Below, piece after piece: positions 1 to 6,682 of a DNA stretch of 11,024 bases. A program made the translations under genes and the position numbers. The notes below the pieces were generated by a model. It was not told the DNA's origin. It saw only the letters and a list, made by a program, of their open reading frames with translations, and did no database searches. Every line of letters begins with the position of its first letter. Within the stretch, counting starts at the first letter, position 1. The stretch comes from Bacillota bacterium. GTDB lineage: Bacteria > Bacillota > Bacilli > Bacillales > Cytobacillaceae. The stretch is from positions 1 to 11,024 of the forward strand of contig JAUZPT010000058.1 in assembly GCA_030705745.1 (NCBI GenBank), in the 5' to 3' direction.

Positions 1-81
1 CGAAATGTGAACGACCGGGAATTTGCTGTAAAATCCCAACAACATTTATTGAAATTTTTAACGATTTATAATTCCATTTAG
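1..81 (+). CDS. C-terminal end of an upstream gene (partial; possibly spoIIB)
   Basis: Reading from base 1, 26 codons run open to a TAG at 79-81. The encoded tail contains DREFAVKSQQHLLKFL, an ordinary-looking amphipathic protein end, and a terminator follows closely, as expected behind a real gene. In B. subtilis the neighbourhood upstream of maf carries spoIIB and comC, so this could be the end of a SpoIIB-like septum-dissolution protein. That is inference from gene order only: 26 residues are too few for a family assignment, and the open frame could be chance. Confidence 0.45.
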   Translation, partial: RNVNDREFAVKSQQHLLKFLTIYNSI

Positions 82-116
82 ATTCGACAATATCCACTTT
101 TATTTTCCGGGAAATG

Positions 117-148
117 AAAGCCTTTCGAACTGATTAGGCTTTTTTTTT
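117..148 (+). terminator. Rho-independent terminator behind the partial upstream gene
   Basis: AAAGCCT (117-123) and AGGCTTT (136-142) form a 7-bp stem with a 12-nt loop, and the T-run continues to 148. It lies 35 bases after the stop codon at 79-81 and before maf. It separates the upstream transcript from the maf cluster. Confidence 0.7.
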
Positions 149-199
149 ATATAGTAATGTATATTCCGACAATATTTTTCAAACTTTAACAGAGATAAA

Positions 200-228
200 T
201 GGTATCCATCAAGAATGTTTGGTAAGAT
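200..228 (+). promoter_or_regulatory. Candidate promoter for maf (weak)
   Basis: An extended -10 element, TG-G-TAAGAT (220-228), lies about 50 bases before the maf ATG, with a poor -35 (TGGTAT, 200-205) at 17-bp spacing. In B. subtilis the maf operon is a member of the sigma-M regulon. An ECF-like -35 (AAAC followed by TTT) is visible at 181-187, but no CGTC-type -10 sits at the right distance, so a sigma-M promoter is not demonstrated here. The call is tentative. Confidence 0.25.
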
Positions 229-232
229 GAAC

Positions 233-251
233 TTGTATCTCCCTGATACAA
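233..251 (+). promoter_or_regulatory. Perfect 7-bp inverted repeat upstream of maf (possible operator or leader hairpin)
   Basis: TTGTATC (233-239), the 5-base loop TCCCT, and GATACAA (245-251) form a perfect palindrome. It lies just downstream of the candidate -10 and 26 bases before the maf start. There is no T-run, so it is not a terminator. The position suits a repressor site or a 5'-UTR hairpin. It does not match the LexA, CodY, CcpA or TnrA consensus sequences I know. Confidence 0.35.
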
Positions 252-277
252 CTCAAAGTAAAAGGTAAGGTGATTTC

Positions 278-850
278 ATGCAACGCCTCATTCTAGCCTC
301 TTCTTCCCCAAGGCGAAAAGAACTTCTCGAAAATCTCCAACTCACTTTTGATACCTCCACCAGTGAAGTCGATGAAAGCTTTGAAGAGGGGGCACTTCCT
401 GAAGATGTTGTAATTGAACTGGCACTTCGAAAAGCGAATTCTGTGTTTAGGACTAATCCGGAAGCTTTTGTGATTGGCTCCGATACAATTGTGACAGCTG
501 ATGGCCTGATCCTTGGTAAGCCTCAAAACAGCGATGAAGCGTTTGATATGCTTAAGCTGCTATCAGGAAGGAAGCATGATGTTTACACAGGTGTGACGAT
601 TTTGTCGCCTGTAAAGTCCGTTTCTTTTTATGAAAAAACTGAAGTAATGTTTTGGGAGTTAACAGATGAGGAAATAAGGTGGTATATTCAGAGCGGTGAA
701 CCGTTCGATAAAGCAGGATCCTATGGAATACAAGGCCTGGGGAGCATATTCGTAAAACAAATTACCGGGGATTATTTCACGGTTGTTGGTCTGCCCGTTT
801 CAAGGACAATCCGGGCTTTAAAACAGGCTGGGTACATTCTTCCTTATTAA
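278..850 (+). CDS. maf: Maf nucleoside triphosphate pyrophosphatase
   Basis: Maf proteins hydrolyse nucleoside triphosphates, including non-canonical or modified ones, to the monophosphate plus pyrophosphate in the cytoplasm. Overexpression in B. subtilis blocks septation, hence the older name septum formation inhibitor. The 190-residue product has the family layout: the N-terminal SSSPRR phosphate-binding motif (residues 8-13), SEVDE (29-33), the SDT motif with the proposed catalytic Asp69, GKP (80-82), GRKHDVYTG (97-105), and DKAGSYGIQG (143-152) near the C-terminus. The length matches B. subtilis Maf. The start is supported by AAGGTGA placed 6 bases upstream. It is the first gene of the maf-radC-mreBCD-minCD cluster; radC begins 41 bases after its stop. 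Substrate preference (dTTP/UTP or other) cannot be read with certainty from the sequence. Confidence 0.95.
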   Translation: MQRLILASSSPRRKELLENLQLTFDTSTSEVDESFEEGALPEDVVIELALRKANSVFRTNPEAFVIGSDTIVTADGLILGKPQNSDEAFDMLKLLSGRKHDVYTGVTILSPVKSVSFYEKTEVMFWELTDEEIRWYIQSGEPFDKAGSYGIQGLGSIFVKQITGDYFTVVGLPVSRTIRALKQAGYILPY

Positions 851-891
851 ATCCAATCCTTTAATGACTCCCATCTAGGGAGGAAAATTGA

Positions 892-1584
892 ATGACCACT
901 ACGAACACACTGATGATTCGAGATTATCCACAAGATGAAAGGCCAAGAGAGCGCTTCATGAAACATGGCCCATCAAGCCTATCCAATCATGAACTAATTG
1001 CTTTATTGTTGCGTACGGGAACGAAGGATGAATCTGTACTTCAGCTTTCAAATCGCCTTCTCTCCCAATTTGAAGGACTAAGGCTCTTGAAAGCGGCAAC
1101 CCTTGAAGAAATCACTGCTATTAAGGGGATTGGTGCAGCCAAGGCCATCCAGCTTCTTGCTGCGGTTGAGCTTGGCCGGAGAGTAGCAAATTTATCCTAT
1201 AATGACAGATATGTTATACGTTCACCTGAAGATGGAGCGAATTTCGTCATGAATGATATGAGATTTCTTTCCCAAGAACATTTTGTTTGTCTTTATTTAA
1301 ACACCAAAAATCAAGTACTCCACAAACAAACTATTTTTATCGGCAGCTTGAATGCATCTATCGTACATCCGCGTGAGGTGTTCAAAGAAGCCTTAAAGCG
1401 CTCTGCCGCCTCCATTATTTGTATTCATAACCATCCCTCCGGTGATCCCGCACCAAGCCGTGAAGATATCGAAGTGACAAAACGGCTTGCGGAATGCGGG
1501 AAAATAATTGGAATTGATGTTCTTGATCACTTAATTATCGGTGAAAACAAATTTGTCAGCCTGAAAGAAAAAGGTTATTTGTGA
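892..1584 (+). CDS. radC: RadC family JAMM/MPN+ protein
   Basis: This is a 230-residue RadC (UPF0758) protein of the usual length. The N-terminal third contains a helix-hairpin-helix-like segment around IKGIGAAKA (residues 77-85), which in other proteins binds DNA without sequence specificity. The C-terminal half is a JAMM/MPN+ metalloprotease-like fold with an intact H-x-H-x10-D zinc motif: His179, His181 and Asp192 within HNHPSGDPAPSREDI. Despite the name, a role in DNA repair is poorly supported in the literature, and the true substrate is unknown. A strong site (GGGAGGA) lies 6-7 bases before the ATG. It sits between maf and mreB, as in B. subtilis, and is probably co-transcribed with maf; a 186-base gap to mreB contains a possible internal promoter and a hairpin. 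Confidence 0.95.
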   Translation: MTTTNTLMIRDYPQDERPRERFMKHGPSSLSNHELIALLLRTGTKDESVLQLSNRLLSQFEGLRLLKAATLEEITAIKGIGAAKAIQLLAAVELGRRVANLSYNDRYVIRSPEDGANFVMNDMRFLSQEHFVCLYLNTKNQVLHKQTIFIGSLNASIVHPREVFKEALKRSAASIICIHNHPSGDPAPSREDIEVTKRLAECGKIIGIDVLDHLIIGENKFVSLKEKGYL

Positions 1585-1588
1585 CACT

Positions 1589-1616
1589 ATGATTTTATTT
1601 CACGATAGGATATAAT
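1589..1616 (+). promoter_or_regulatory. Candidate sigma-A promoter for mreB
   Basis: A perfect TATAAT (1611-1616) stands in the radC-mreB gap. The best -35 is ATGATT (1589-1594, 3 of 6 consensus bases) with a 16-bp spacer. It begins 5 bases after the radC stop and would give a leader of about 150 bases that includes the hairpin at 1650-1681. The weak -35 keeps confidence low. Confidence 0.35.
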
Positions 1617-1649
1617 ATTGCTTATGATTTTCGAAGGCCTTATTACAAA

Positions 1650-1681
1650 AAAGCTTCACTTCCTTAAAAAAAAGAAGCTTT
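1650..1681 (+). other. Intergenic inverted repeat between radC and mreB
   Basis: AAAGCTTC (1650-1657) and GAAGCTTT (1674-1681) are perfect 8-bp arms around a 16-base loop ending in eight A residues. The + strand has no T-run after the second arm, so it is not a typical forward terminator. Read on the - strand, the hairpin is followed by TTTTTT, which would suit a reverse terminator, although no - strand gene is visible. It may act as an mRNA processing or stability element in the mreB leader. Confidence 0.5.
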
Positions 1682-1770
1682 CAAAACAGGAGTATTTTAC
1701 GAAAGTTTAAAGATGAAAAATTACCATATCGTTGAATGTATTTTGTTAAAGTAGAAAGGGAGATACAACT

Positions 1771-2793
1771 ATGTTTGGAATTGGGACAAGAGATCTGGGG
1801 ATTGACCTAGGAACCGCAAATACCCTCGTGTTTTTAAAAGGCAAAGGAATTGTTTTAAGAGAACCTTCGGTGGTGGCACTTCAAACGGATACAAAGAGTA
1901 TTGTAGCAGTTGGAAATGATGCGAAAAATATGATCGGACGTACACCGGGAAATGTAGTTGCATTAAGGCCAATGAAGGATGGAGTCATTGCCGACTACGA
2001 AACGACGGCGACGATGATGAAACATTATATTCGTGAAGCAACGAAAAGCAAAGGCTGGTTTACAGGGAAACCGTATGTTATGGTTTGTGTGCCATCTGGA
2101 ATTACAGCTGTTGAAGAAAGGGCTGTTATAGATGCTACCAGACAGGCAGGTGCCAAAGATGCCTACACGATTGAAGAGCCGTTTGCTGCTGCAATTGGTG
2201 CCAATCTTCCTGTATGGGAACCAACCGGAAGCATGGTTGTGGATATAGGCGGAGGAACGACTGAAGTTGCGATCATCTCTTTAGGTGGCATTGTGACAAG
2301 CCAATCCATTCGGGTGGCAGGAGACGAAATGGACGAAGCCATTATTCATTATATTCGTAAAAACTACAATTTAATGATTGGTGACAGAACTGCTGAAACG
2401 ATTAAAGTGGAAGTAGGCTCCGCAGGTGATACAGATGGAGTCGATAATATGGAGATTCGTGGCAGGGATCTTTTAACAGGCCTTCCTAAAACGATTGAAA
2501 TTACGGCGAAAGAGATAGCGACTGCATTGCATGATACAGTTTACTCCATTGTTGATGCAGTGAAAAATACGCTGGAAAAGACTCCTCCGGAACTAGCCTC
2601 TGATATTATGGATCGAGGTATCGTTCTGACCGGCGGTGGCGCACTGCTGCGAAACTTGGATAAAGTAATTGGAGAAGAAACAAAAATGCCGGTACTTATT
2701 GCCGAAAATCCGTTGGATTGTGTCGCAATTGGAACAGGAAAAGCGCTTGACCATATTAATTTATTTAAAAATAAAGCAAGAGATTCTCGTTAA
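1771..2793 (+). CDS. mreB: Rod shape-determining protein MreB (actin homologue)
   Basis: MreB polymerises with ATP beneath the membrane and guides the elongation machinery (RodA, PBP2-type enzymes, MreC, MreD) that inserts cell-wall material along the cylinder. The 340-residue product has the actin-superfamily motifs: phosphate-1 loop IDLGTANT (residues 11-18), phosphate-2 loop DIGGGTTE (158-165) and the adenosine motif TGGGA (287-291). The N-terminus [10 protein letters not shown] is typical of the canonical Bacillus MreB rather than Mbl or MreBH. The length is close to B. subtilis MreB (337). AAAGGGAG at 1755-1762 precedes the ATG by 8 bases. mreC starts 23 bases after the stop, so mreBCD form one transcription unit, probably fed both by read-through from maf-radC and by a local promoter. 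Confidence 0.97.
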   Translation: MFGIGTRDLGIDLGTANTLVFLKGKGIVLREPSVVALQTDTKSIVAVGNDAKNMIGRTPGNVVALRPMKDGVIADYETTATMMKHYIREATKSKGWFTGKPYVMVCVPSGITAVEERAVIDATRQAGAKDAYTIEEPFAAAIGANLPVWEPTGSMVVDIGGGTTEVAIISLGGIVTSQSIRVAGDEMDEAIIHYIRKNYNLMIGDRTAETIKVEVGSAGDTDGVDNMEIRGRDLLTGLPKTIEITAKEIATALHDTVYSIVDAVKNTLEKTPPELASDIMDRGIVLTGGGALLRNLDKVIGEETKMPVLIAENPLDCVAIGTGKALDHINLFKNKARDSR

Positions 2794-2816
2794 AAGACAA
2801 AAATGAGGTGTAGATC

Positions 2817-3698
2817 ATGCCACAATTCTTTTTGAATAAACGCTTGATTGTATTGCTTGTCAGCATCATTATTCTCGTGGCATTGATCGGGTTTTCTTTA
2901 AGGGATCGAACCGAGCTGACCTGGCCTGAAAAATTCGTAAAGGATACGGTCGGTTGGGTTCAGTTTCTGGTTTCAAAGCCTGCCCATTCTGTTGCAGGCC
3001 TTTTTCAAAATCTCGAGGATTTGCAAAATACATATCATGAAAATAAAGAATTAAAAACCCGCGTAGAGCAAATTGTCAATCTTGAAAAGCAAGTTCAATT
3101 GCTGGACAAAGACAATAAAGAACTGCGCGTTATTCTTGATAAAAAAGAAACTTTGAGAGATTTTAAACCTTTGCAGGCAACAGTAATTGGAAGAAATCCT
3201 GATCTTTGGCAAGAAATGATGATCATTGATAAAGGAAAAACGAACGGGATTAAGAAAAATATGGCCGTGATTGGCTCAAACGGCAGTTTGCTTGGGAAAA
3301 TCAAGTATGTGAACCAGTTCAGCTCTACCGTTCAATTATTAAGTTCAGCAGATCCTAAAAATCAAGTGTCAGCCATCATCCAAGGGGATAAAAATGTGTT
3401 TGGTCTTGTCGATGGCTACGATAAAGAAAAAAGATTACTTGTTAAAAGAATCCCATCTGACGCGATTATTAAAAAAGGACAGCTAGTGATTACTTCTGGC
3501 TTGGGTGAGGTGTTCCCTCAAGGGCTTCTCATCGGCAAAGTGGAAGAAGTCCAGTCTGATCAATATGGCCTTACCCAGACGGCATATGTGAAGCCGGGTG
3601 CAGATTTTTACGACATTGAAAACGTAATGGTCGTCAAGGGAACAATGATGCAACAGCAAGCAGCTGCGAATCTTGAGTTAAAGGGTGGAGGACAATGA
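2817..3698 (+). CDS. mreC: Rod shape-determining protein MreC
   Basis: MreC is a bitopic membrane protein whose extracytoplasmic part links MreB and MreD to penicillin-binding proteins during lateral wall synthesis. The 293-residue product has a short cytoplasmic N-terminus, one membrane helix (about residues 9-28, very rich in I, L and V), a charged coiled-coil-prone stretch (about 65-115, rich in K, E, L and N), and then the beta-barrel MreC domain to the C-terminus (for example GLGEVFPQGLLIGKV, about residues 230-244). The length matches B. subtilis MreC. GAGGTG lies 6 bases before the ATG. The stop codon overlaps the mreD start (ATGA, 3695-3698), a classical translational-coupling arrangement. 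Confidence 0.95.
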   Translation: MPQFFLNKRLIVLLVSIIILVALIGFSLRDRTELTWPEKFVKDTVGWVQFLVSKPAHSVAGLFQNLEDLQNTYHENKELKTRVEQIVNLEKQVQLLDKDNKELRVILDKKETLRDFKPLQATVIGRNPDLWQEMMIIDKGKTNGIKKNMAVIGSNGSLLGKIKYVNQFSSTVQLLSSADPKNQVSAIIQGDKNVFGLVDGYDKEKRLLVKRIPSDAIIKKGQLVITSGLGEVFPQGLLIGKVEEVQSDQYGLTQTAYVKPGADFYDIENVMVVKGTMMQQQAAANLELKGGGQ

Positions 3699-4210
3699 AT
3701 AAATTCTTGCTCCCCCTTTTATTTTTACTTCTCTTTATTTTGGAAGGTGTCTTTGTCGAATTCATGCCTTCGAAATACTCCGATAGCATGAAACTTGTTC
3801 CGCATTTTTTGCTCGTCGCTATCCTTCTTTTAAGTATATTTGGAAGCAAAAAACATGGGATTATTTATGGATTAGTATTTGGACTTCTATTTGATATCGT
3901 TTATACTGAAGTGATTGGTATTTATTTATTTATTTATCCATTAGCTTCCTATCTTGCCTCGAAAATGATGAGGGTGCTTCATGCCAATATCGTTATTGCT
4001 TCTATCACTACCCTGCTTGGGGTCGCTTTTGTTGAAGTCGGGGTTTACGAATTAAATAGAATAATACACATTACCGATTTAACCTTTATTGATTTCATCC
4101 AGATTCGTTTCATTCCGACGATTCTTTTAAATCTTGCATTTATCATCATCGTCGTTTATCCCTTAAAACGACTTTTCGAAAAGATATCTGAAGAGTTGGG
4201 AAGCGATTAA
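3695..4210 (+). CDS. mreD: Rod shape-determining protein MreD
   Basis: MreD is the integral membrane partner of MreC in the elongasome. The 171-residue product is almost entirely hydrophobic, with about five to six predicted membrane segments (roughly residues 3-22, 35-52, 56-72, 74-93, 97-118 and 137-158) and a short charged cytoplasmic tail (KRLFEKISEELGSD). The sequence alone is poorly diagnostic, but length, topology and position directly after mreC make the call firm. The start overlaps the mreC stop by 4 bases and has GGAGG upstream inside mreC. An 86-base gap with an imperfect hairpin separates it from minC. Confidence 0.93.
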   Translation: MNKFLLPLLFLLLFILEGVFVEFMPSKYSDSMKLVPHFLLVAILLLSIFGSKKHGIIYGLVFGLLFDIVYTEVIGIYLFIYPLASYLASKMMRVLHANIVIASITTLLGVAFVEVGVYELNRIIHITDLTFIDFIQIRFIPTILLNLAFIIIVVYPLKRLFEKISEELGSD

Positions 4211-4215
4211 CAGTT

Positions 4216-4253
4216 AAACGCTCTTTTTTTAAAAAAAAGGAGTTTGGGCGTTT
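4216..4253 (+). terminator. Imperfect hairpin between mreD and minC (weak terminator or attenuator)
   Basis: AAACGCTC (4216-4223) can pair with GGGCGTTT (4246-4253; one G-T pair). The interior holds a T7 run facing an A8 run, giving a long, partly unpaired stem. Only TTTTCTGTCG follows, so the U-tract is poor. It begins 6 bases after the mreD stop. Because mreBCD and minCD are expressed together in B. subtilis, I read it as at most a partial terminator that could lower minCD relative to mreBCD. Confidence 0.4.
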
Positions 4254-4296
4254 TCTGTCGAATTATTTTCCTAATAAATAGAGGTGAATATTCTCC

Positions 4297-4977
4297 ATGA
4301 AAAAACGGCCAAATGTAACAATTAAAGGAACAAAAGATGGACTGACACTCCATTTGGATGATCTTTGCTCATATCAGGATTTGAAAAGGGAATTGGATTC
4401 AAAACTATCAGCCGGATATAGGGCCCATGAAGACAGGCAATTGATTCCAGTCCGAGTTCAGTCTGGGAATCGGTATTTGTCTCCAGAACAGAAGGAAGAA
4501 TTGAGAGCGTTGATCCGGCAAAAGAAAAACCTTGTTGTAGATTCGATTGAATCGAACGTATTGACATTGGAAGAAGCGGATAAATTGCATGAAGAGAGAC
4601 AAATCATCACGGTTGCAAGGATGGTTCGCTCCGGTCAAATTTTAGAGGTTCCGGGAGACCTGCTCCTTATCGGGGATGTTAATCCCGGGGGAACTGTCAT
4701 GGCAGCAGGGAATATTTTTATTATGGGATCACTTAAAGGAATTGCCCATGCCGGCTGCAAAGGAGACGACCAGGCTGTGATTGCTGCTTCAAGCATGAAA
4801 CCGGCACAGCTCAGGATCAGCGATTGCTACAATAGGGCTCCGGACCATATTAAGTCAGAAGAAAAGCATGAAATGGAATGTGCATACATAGATCAAAACC
4901 GGCACATCGTAGTTGATAGATTACAAAGTTTAATCCATCTAAGACCTGATTTAACTAGATTAGAAGGGGGACGTTAG
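4297..4977 (+). CDS. minC: Septum site-determining protein MinC
   Basis: MinC inhibits FtsZ assembly away from midcell; it is recruited to the membrane by MinD and, in bacilli, positioned by MinJ and DivIVA rather than MinE. The 226-residue product equals the B. subtilis length. The N-terminal domain (about residues 1-100, beginning [15 protein letters not shown]) is the FtsZ-inhibiting part. The C-terminal beta-helix domain (about 105-200) shows the conserved VRSGQ (110-114) and the glycine-rich GDVNPGG (126-132), followed by [18 protein letters not shown], which binds MinD. GAGGTGA lies 9 bases before the ATG. Its TAG stop is followed after one base by the GTG of minD, so the two are translationally coupled. 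Confidence 0.96.
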   Translation: MKKRPNVTIKGTKDGLTLHLDDLCSYQDLKRELDSKLSAGYRAHEDRQLIPVRVQSGNRYLSPEQKEELRALIRQKKNLVVDSIESNVLTLEEADKLHEERQIITVARMVRSGQILEVPGDLLLIGDVNPGGTVMAAGNIFIMGSLKGIAHAGCKGDDQAVIAASSMKPAQLRISDCYNRAPDHIKSEEKHEMECAYIDQNRHIVVDRLQSLIHLRPDLTRLEGGR

Positions 4978-4978
4978 A

Positions 4979-5782
4979 GTGGGAGAAGCAATAGTAATTA
5001 CATCCGGGAAGGGCGGCGTCGGCAAGACGACGACTTCTGCTAATTTAGGGACAGCATTGGCTCTTCAAGGAAAGAAAGTCTGTTTAGTAGATACAGACAT
5101 TGGCCTCCGAAATCTTGACGTGGTCATGGGGCTAGAGAACCGTATTATTTATGATTTAGTCGATGTGATTCAAGGAAGATGCAAAATCCATCAAGCGCTC
5201 GTTAAGGACAAGCGATTTGAAGATCTTTTGTATTTGCTTCCTGCAGCGCAAACGACTGATAAATCCGCTGTACAGCCAGAACAAATGAAAGAATTGATTG
5301 ATCAGCTAAAACAGGATTATGACTATATTATCATTGACTGTCCTGCAGGAATCGAGCAGGGATATAAGAATGCGGTTGCAGGTGCAGATAAAGCGATCGT
5401 TGTCACGACACCAGAAGTTTCAGCTGTCAGGGATGCCGACCGCATCATCGGCTTACTTGAGAAAGAAGAAAATATCGAGCCGCCAAAGTTAATTATCAAT
5501 CGAATTCGGAATCATATGATGAAAAGCGGAGATATGCTTGATGTCGATGAGATTACGACACATTTGTCCATTGATTTAATAGGAATTGTCGCAGACGATG
5601 ACGAAGTAATCAAGGCTTCGAACCACGGAGAACCAATTGCGTTAAACCCGAACAGCAAGGCTTCAATTGCGTACCGGAATATTGCAAGAAGGATTCTCGG
5701 TGAATCAATTCCGTTGCAGCCATTAGAAGAAAATGGTAAAGGTGTTTTCTCTAAACTGAAAAAATTTTTTGGCGTTAGATAA
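4979..5782 (+). CDS. minD: Septum site-determining ATPase MinD
   Basis: MinD is a membrane-associated ATPase of the ParA/Mrp deviant Walker family that dimerises with ATP and activates MinC. The 267-residue product carries the deviant Walker A motif GKGGVGKTT (residues 10-18, with signature Lys11 and catalytic Lys16), the switch-like DTDIGLRNLD (38-47), Walker B-type IIIDCPAG (about 117-124), and an amphipathic C-terminal membrane-targeting helix (FSKLKKFFGVR). The start is GTG; it lies one base after the minC stop and uses a purine-rich site (GAAGGGGGA) inside the minC end. No minE follows, consistent with the Bacillus type of Min system. The minD transcript ends at the strong hairpin right behind it. 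Confidence 0.97.
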   Translation: MGEAIVITSGKGGVGKTTTSANLGTALALQGKKVCLVDTDIGLRNLDVVMGLENRIIYDLVDVIQGRCKIHQALVKDKRFEDLLYLLPAAQTTDKSAVQPEQMKELIDQLKQDYDYIIIDCPAGIEQGYKNAVAGADKAIVVTTPEVSAVRDADRIIGLLEKEENIEPPKLIINRIRNHMMKSGDMLDVDEITTHLSIDLIGIVADDDEVIKASNHGEPIALNPNSKASIAYRNIARRILGESIPLQPLEENGKGVFSKLKKFFGVR

Positions 5783-5791
5783 TTTTTCAAT

Positions 5792-5827
5792 AAAAGAGTG
5801 GGTCCATTCGTGGATCTGCTCTTTTTT
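5792..5827 (+). terminator. Strong Rho-independent terminator after minD
   Basis: AAAAGAG (5792-5798) pairs with CTCTTTT (5819-5825). The stem continues inward through TGGGTCCA and TGGATCTG (three G-T pairs) to a TTCG tetraloop (5807-5810). The T-run extends to 5827. It lies 10 bases after the minD stop and isolates the division cluster from the sporulation genes. Confidence 0.9.
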
Positions 5828-5834
5828 GTTCCTT

Positions 5835-5864
5835 GTCATACTCTCGTAGGACAACTCATAAACT
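5835..5864 (+). promoter_or_regulatory. Sigma-E-type (mother-cell) promoter for spoIVFA-spoIVFB
   Basis: GTCATACT (5835-5842), a 14-base spacer and CATAAACT (5857-5864) fit the known sigma-E pattern (G-T/G-CATATT, then CATACAAT). It starts 7 bases after the minD terminator. The spoIVF operon of B. subtilis is transcribed by sigma-E, so motif, position and downstream genes agree. Transcription would begin near 5871. Confidence 0.75.
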
Positions 5865-5896
5865 TTTAGAAAATGCAAAAAAGGTTGGTGGGATCA

Positions 5897-6682
5897 GTGC
5901 GGTCTAAATCGGAAGAAATCCGCAAAAGGATAGCCAAAAGAAAACAAAAAAGGGAAAGGAACGATAAATTAGCATCCACTCCACCCAGGCTCGGTAACGT
6001 GGAGGAGATGTACGGTTTAAATGGCATCTCATCGTTTGAGGGTGGGAATGGAGAGGAAGTACATCCTCTTTTTCAAAAAGAAGCCTTTCTTTTTAAAATT
6101 TTGGCTTCGGTCTGTTTGTTTTTGTTAACAGCCATTTTGTTTCGTAATCATTCCACAACTTTCACACCTATTCGGACAGCCGTTGAAAAAACAATGTCGG
6201 ATGATTTTCAGTTTGCAACCGTGTCGGATTGGTATGAAAAAAAATTCGGAAAACCATTGGCGCTATTGCCGCCTTTTTCGGTCGATAAAAATAAACAGGG
6301 TAAACAAATTGTAGAGCAACAATATGCAGTGCCTGCAGCTGGAAGGATACTGGAGAAATTCGAAAAAAACGGGCAAGGAGTTATGATTGAAACTGGAAAA
6401 GGTGCTCCTGTCAGTGCGATGAAAGAAGGAATTATTACGTTTGCCGGAGTAAAGGCAGGCTATGGAAAGACAGTCATTATCCAACACTCAGATAAAACGG
6501 ATTCATGGTATGGAAATTTGGATGAAATCAAAGTGAAATTATACGATTTTATCGGCAAAGGGAAAGAAGTTGGAACGGTAGCCGGTTCAGCCGGGCTGGA
6601 TAAAACAAAGGGAGAATATTATTTTGCAATTAAAAAAGGGGATAATTTTATCGATCCCATTCAGGTGATTCGTTTTGAATAA
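5897..6682 (+). CDS. spoIVFA: Stage IV sporulation protein FA (regulator of the pro-sigma-K protease)
   Basis: SpoIVFA holds the intramembrane protease SpoIVFB inactive, together with BofA, in the outer forespore membrane until the forespore signal proteases (SpoIVB, CtpB) cleave it. From the GTG at 5897 the product has 261 residues: a basic cytoplasmic N-terminus (SEEIRKRIAKRKQKR), one membrane helix (about 66-83), and an extracytoplasmic C-terminal domain resembling LytM/M23 folds but without the zinc ligands (YYFAIKKG where active enzymes have HxH). It ends FIDPIQVIRFE, nearly as I recall for B. subtilis SpoIVFA. I chose GTG 5897 over the in-frame ATG at 5873 because the N-terminus then aligns with MSHRADEIRKR of B. 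subtilis, a GGTGGGA site precedes it, and the sigma-E transcript should start only about 2 bases before 5873. The stop overlaps the spoIVFB start. Confidence 0.9.
   Translation: MRSKSEEIRKRIAKRKQKRERNDKLASTPPRLGNVEEMYGLNGISSFEGGNGEEVHPLFQKEAFLFKILASVCLFLLTAILFRNHSTTFTPIRTAVEKTMSDDFQFATVSDWYEKKFGKPLALLPPFSVDKNKQGKQIVEQQYAVPAAGRILEKFEKNGQGVMIETGKGAPVSAMKEGIITFAGVKAGYGKTVIIQHSDKTDSWYGNLDEIKVKLYDFIGKGKEVGTVAGSAGLDKTKGEYYFAIKKGDNFIDPIQVIRFE

Noticed and set aside
83..172. Spo0A-box-like TTCGACA (83-89) and the related TCCGACA (166-172), within a repeated CGACAATAT (85-93 and 167-175)
   Set aside because: Seven- to nine-base matches are expected by chance in A/T-rich sequence. The first copy sits between a stop codon and a terminator, away from any promoter.
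1744..1752. Extended -10-like TGTTAAAGT just before mreB
   Set aside because: The transcript would start at or past the mreB ribosome binding site (1755-1762), and no -35 is visible at the right distance.
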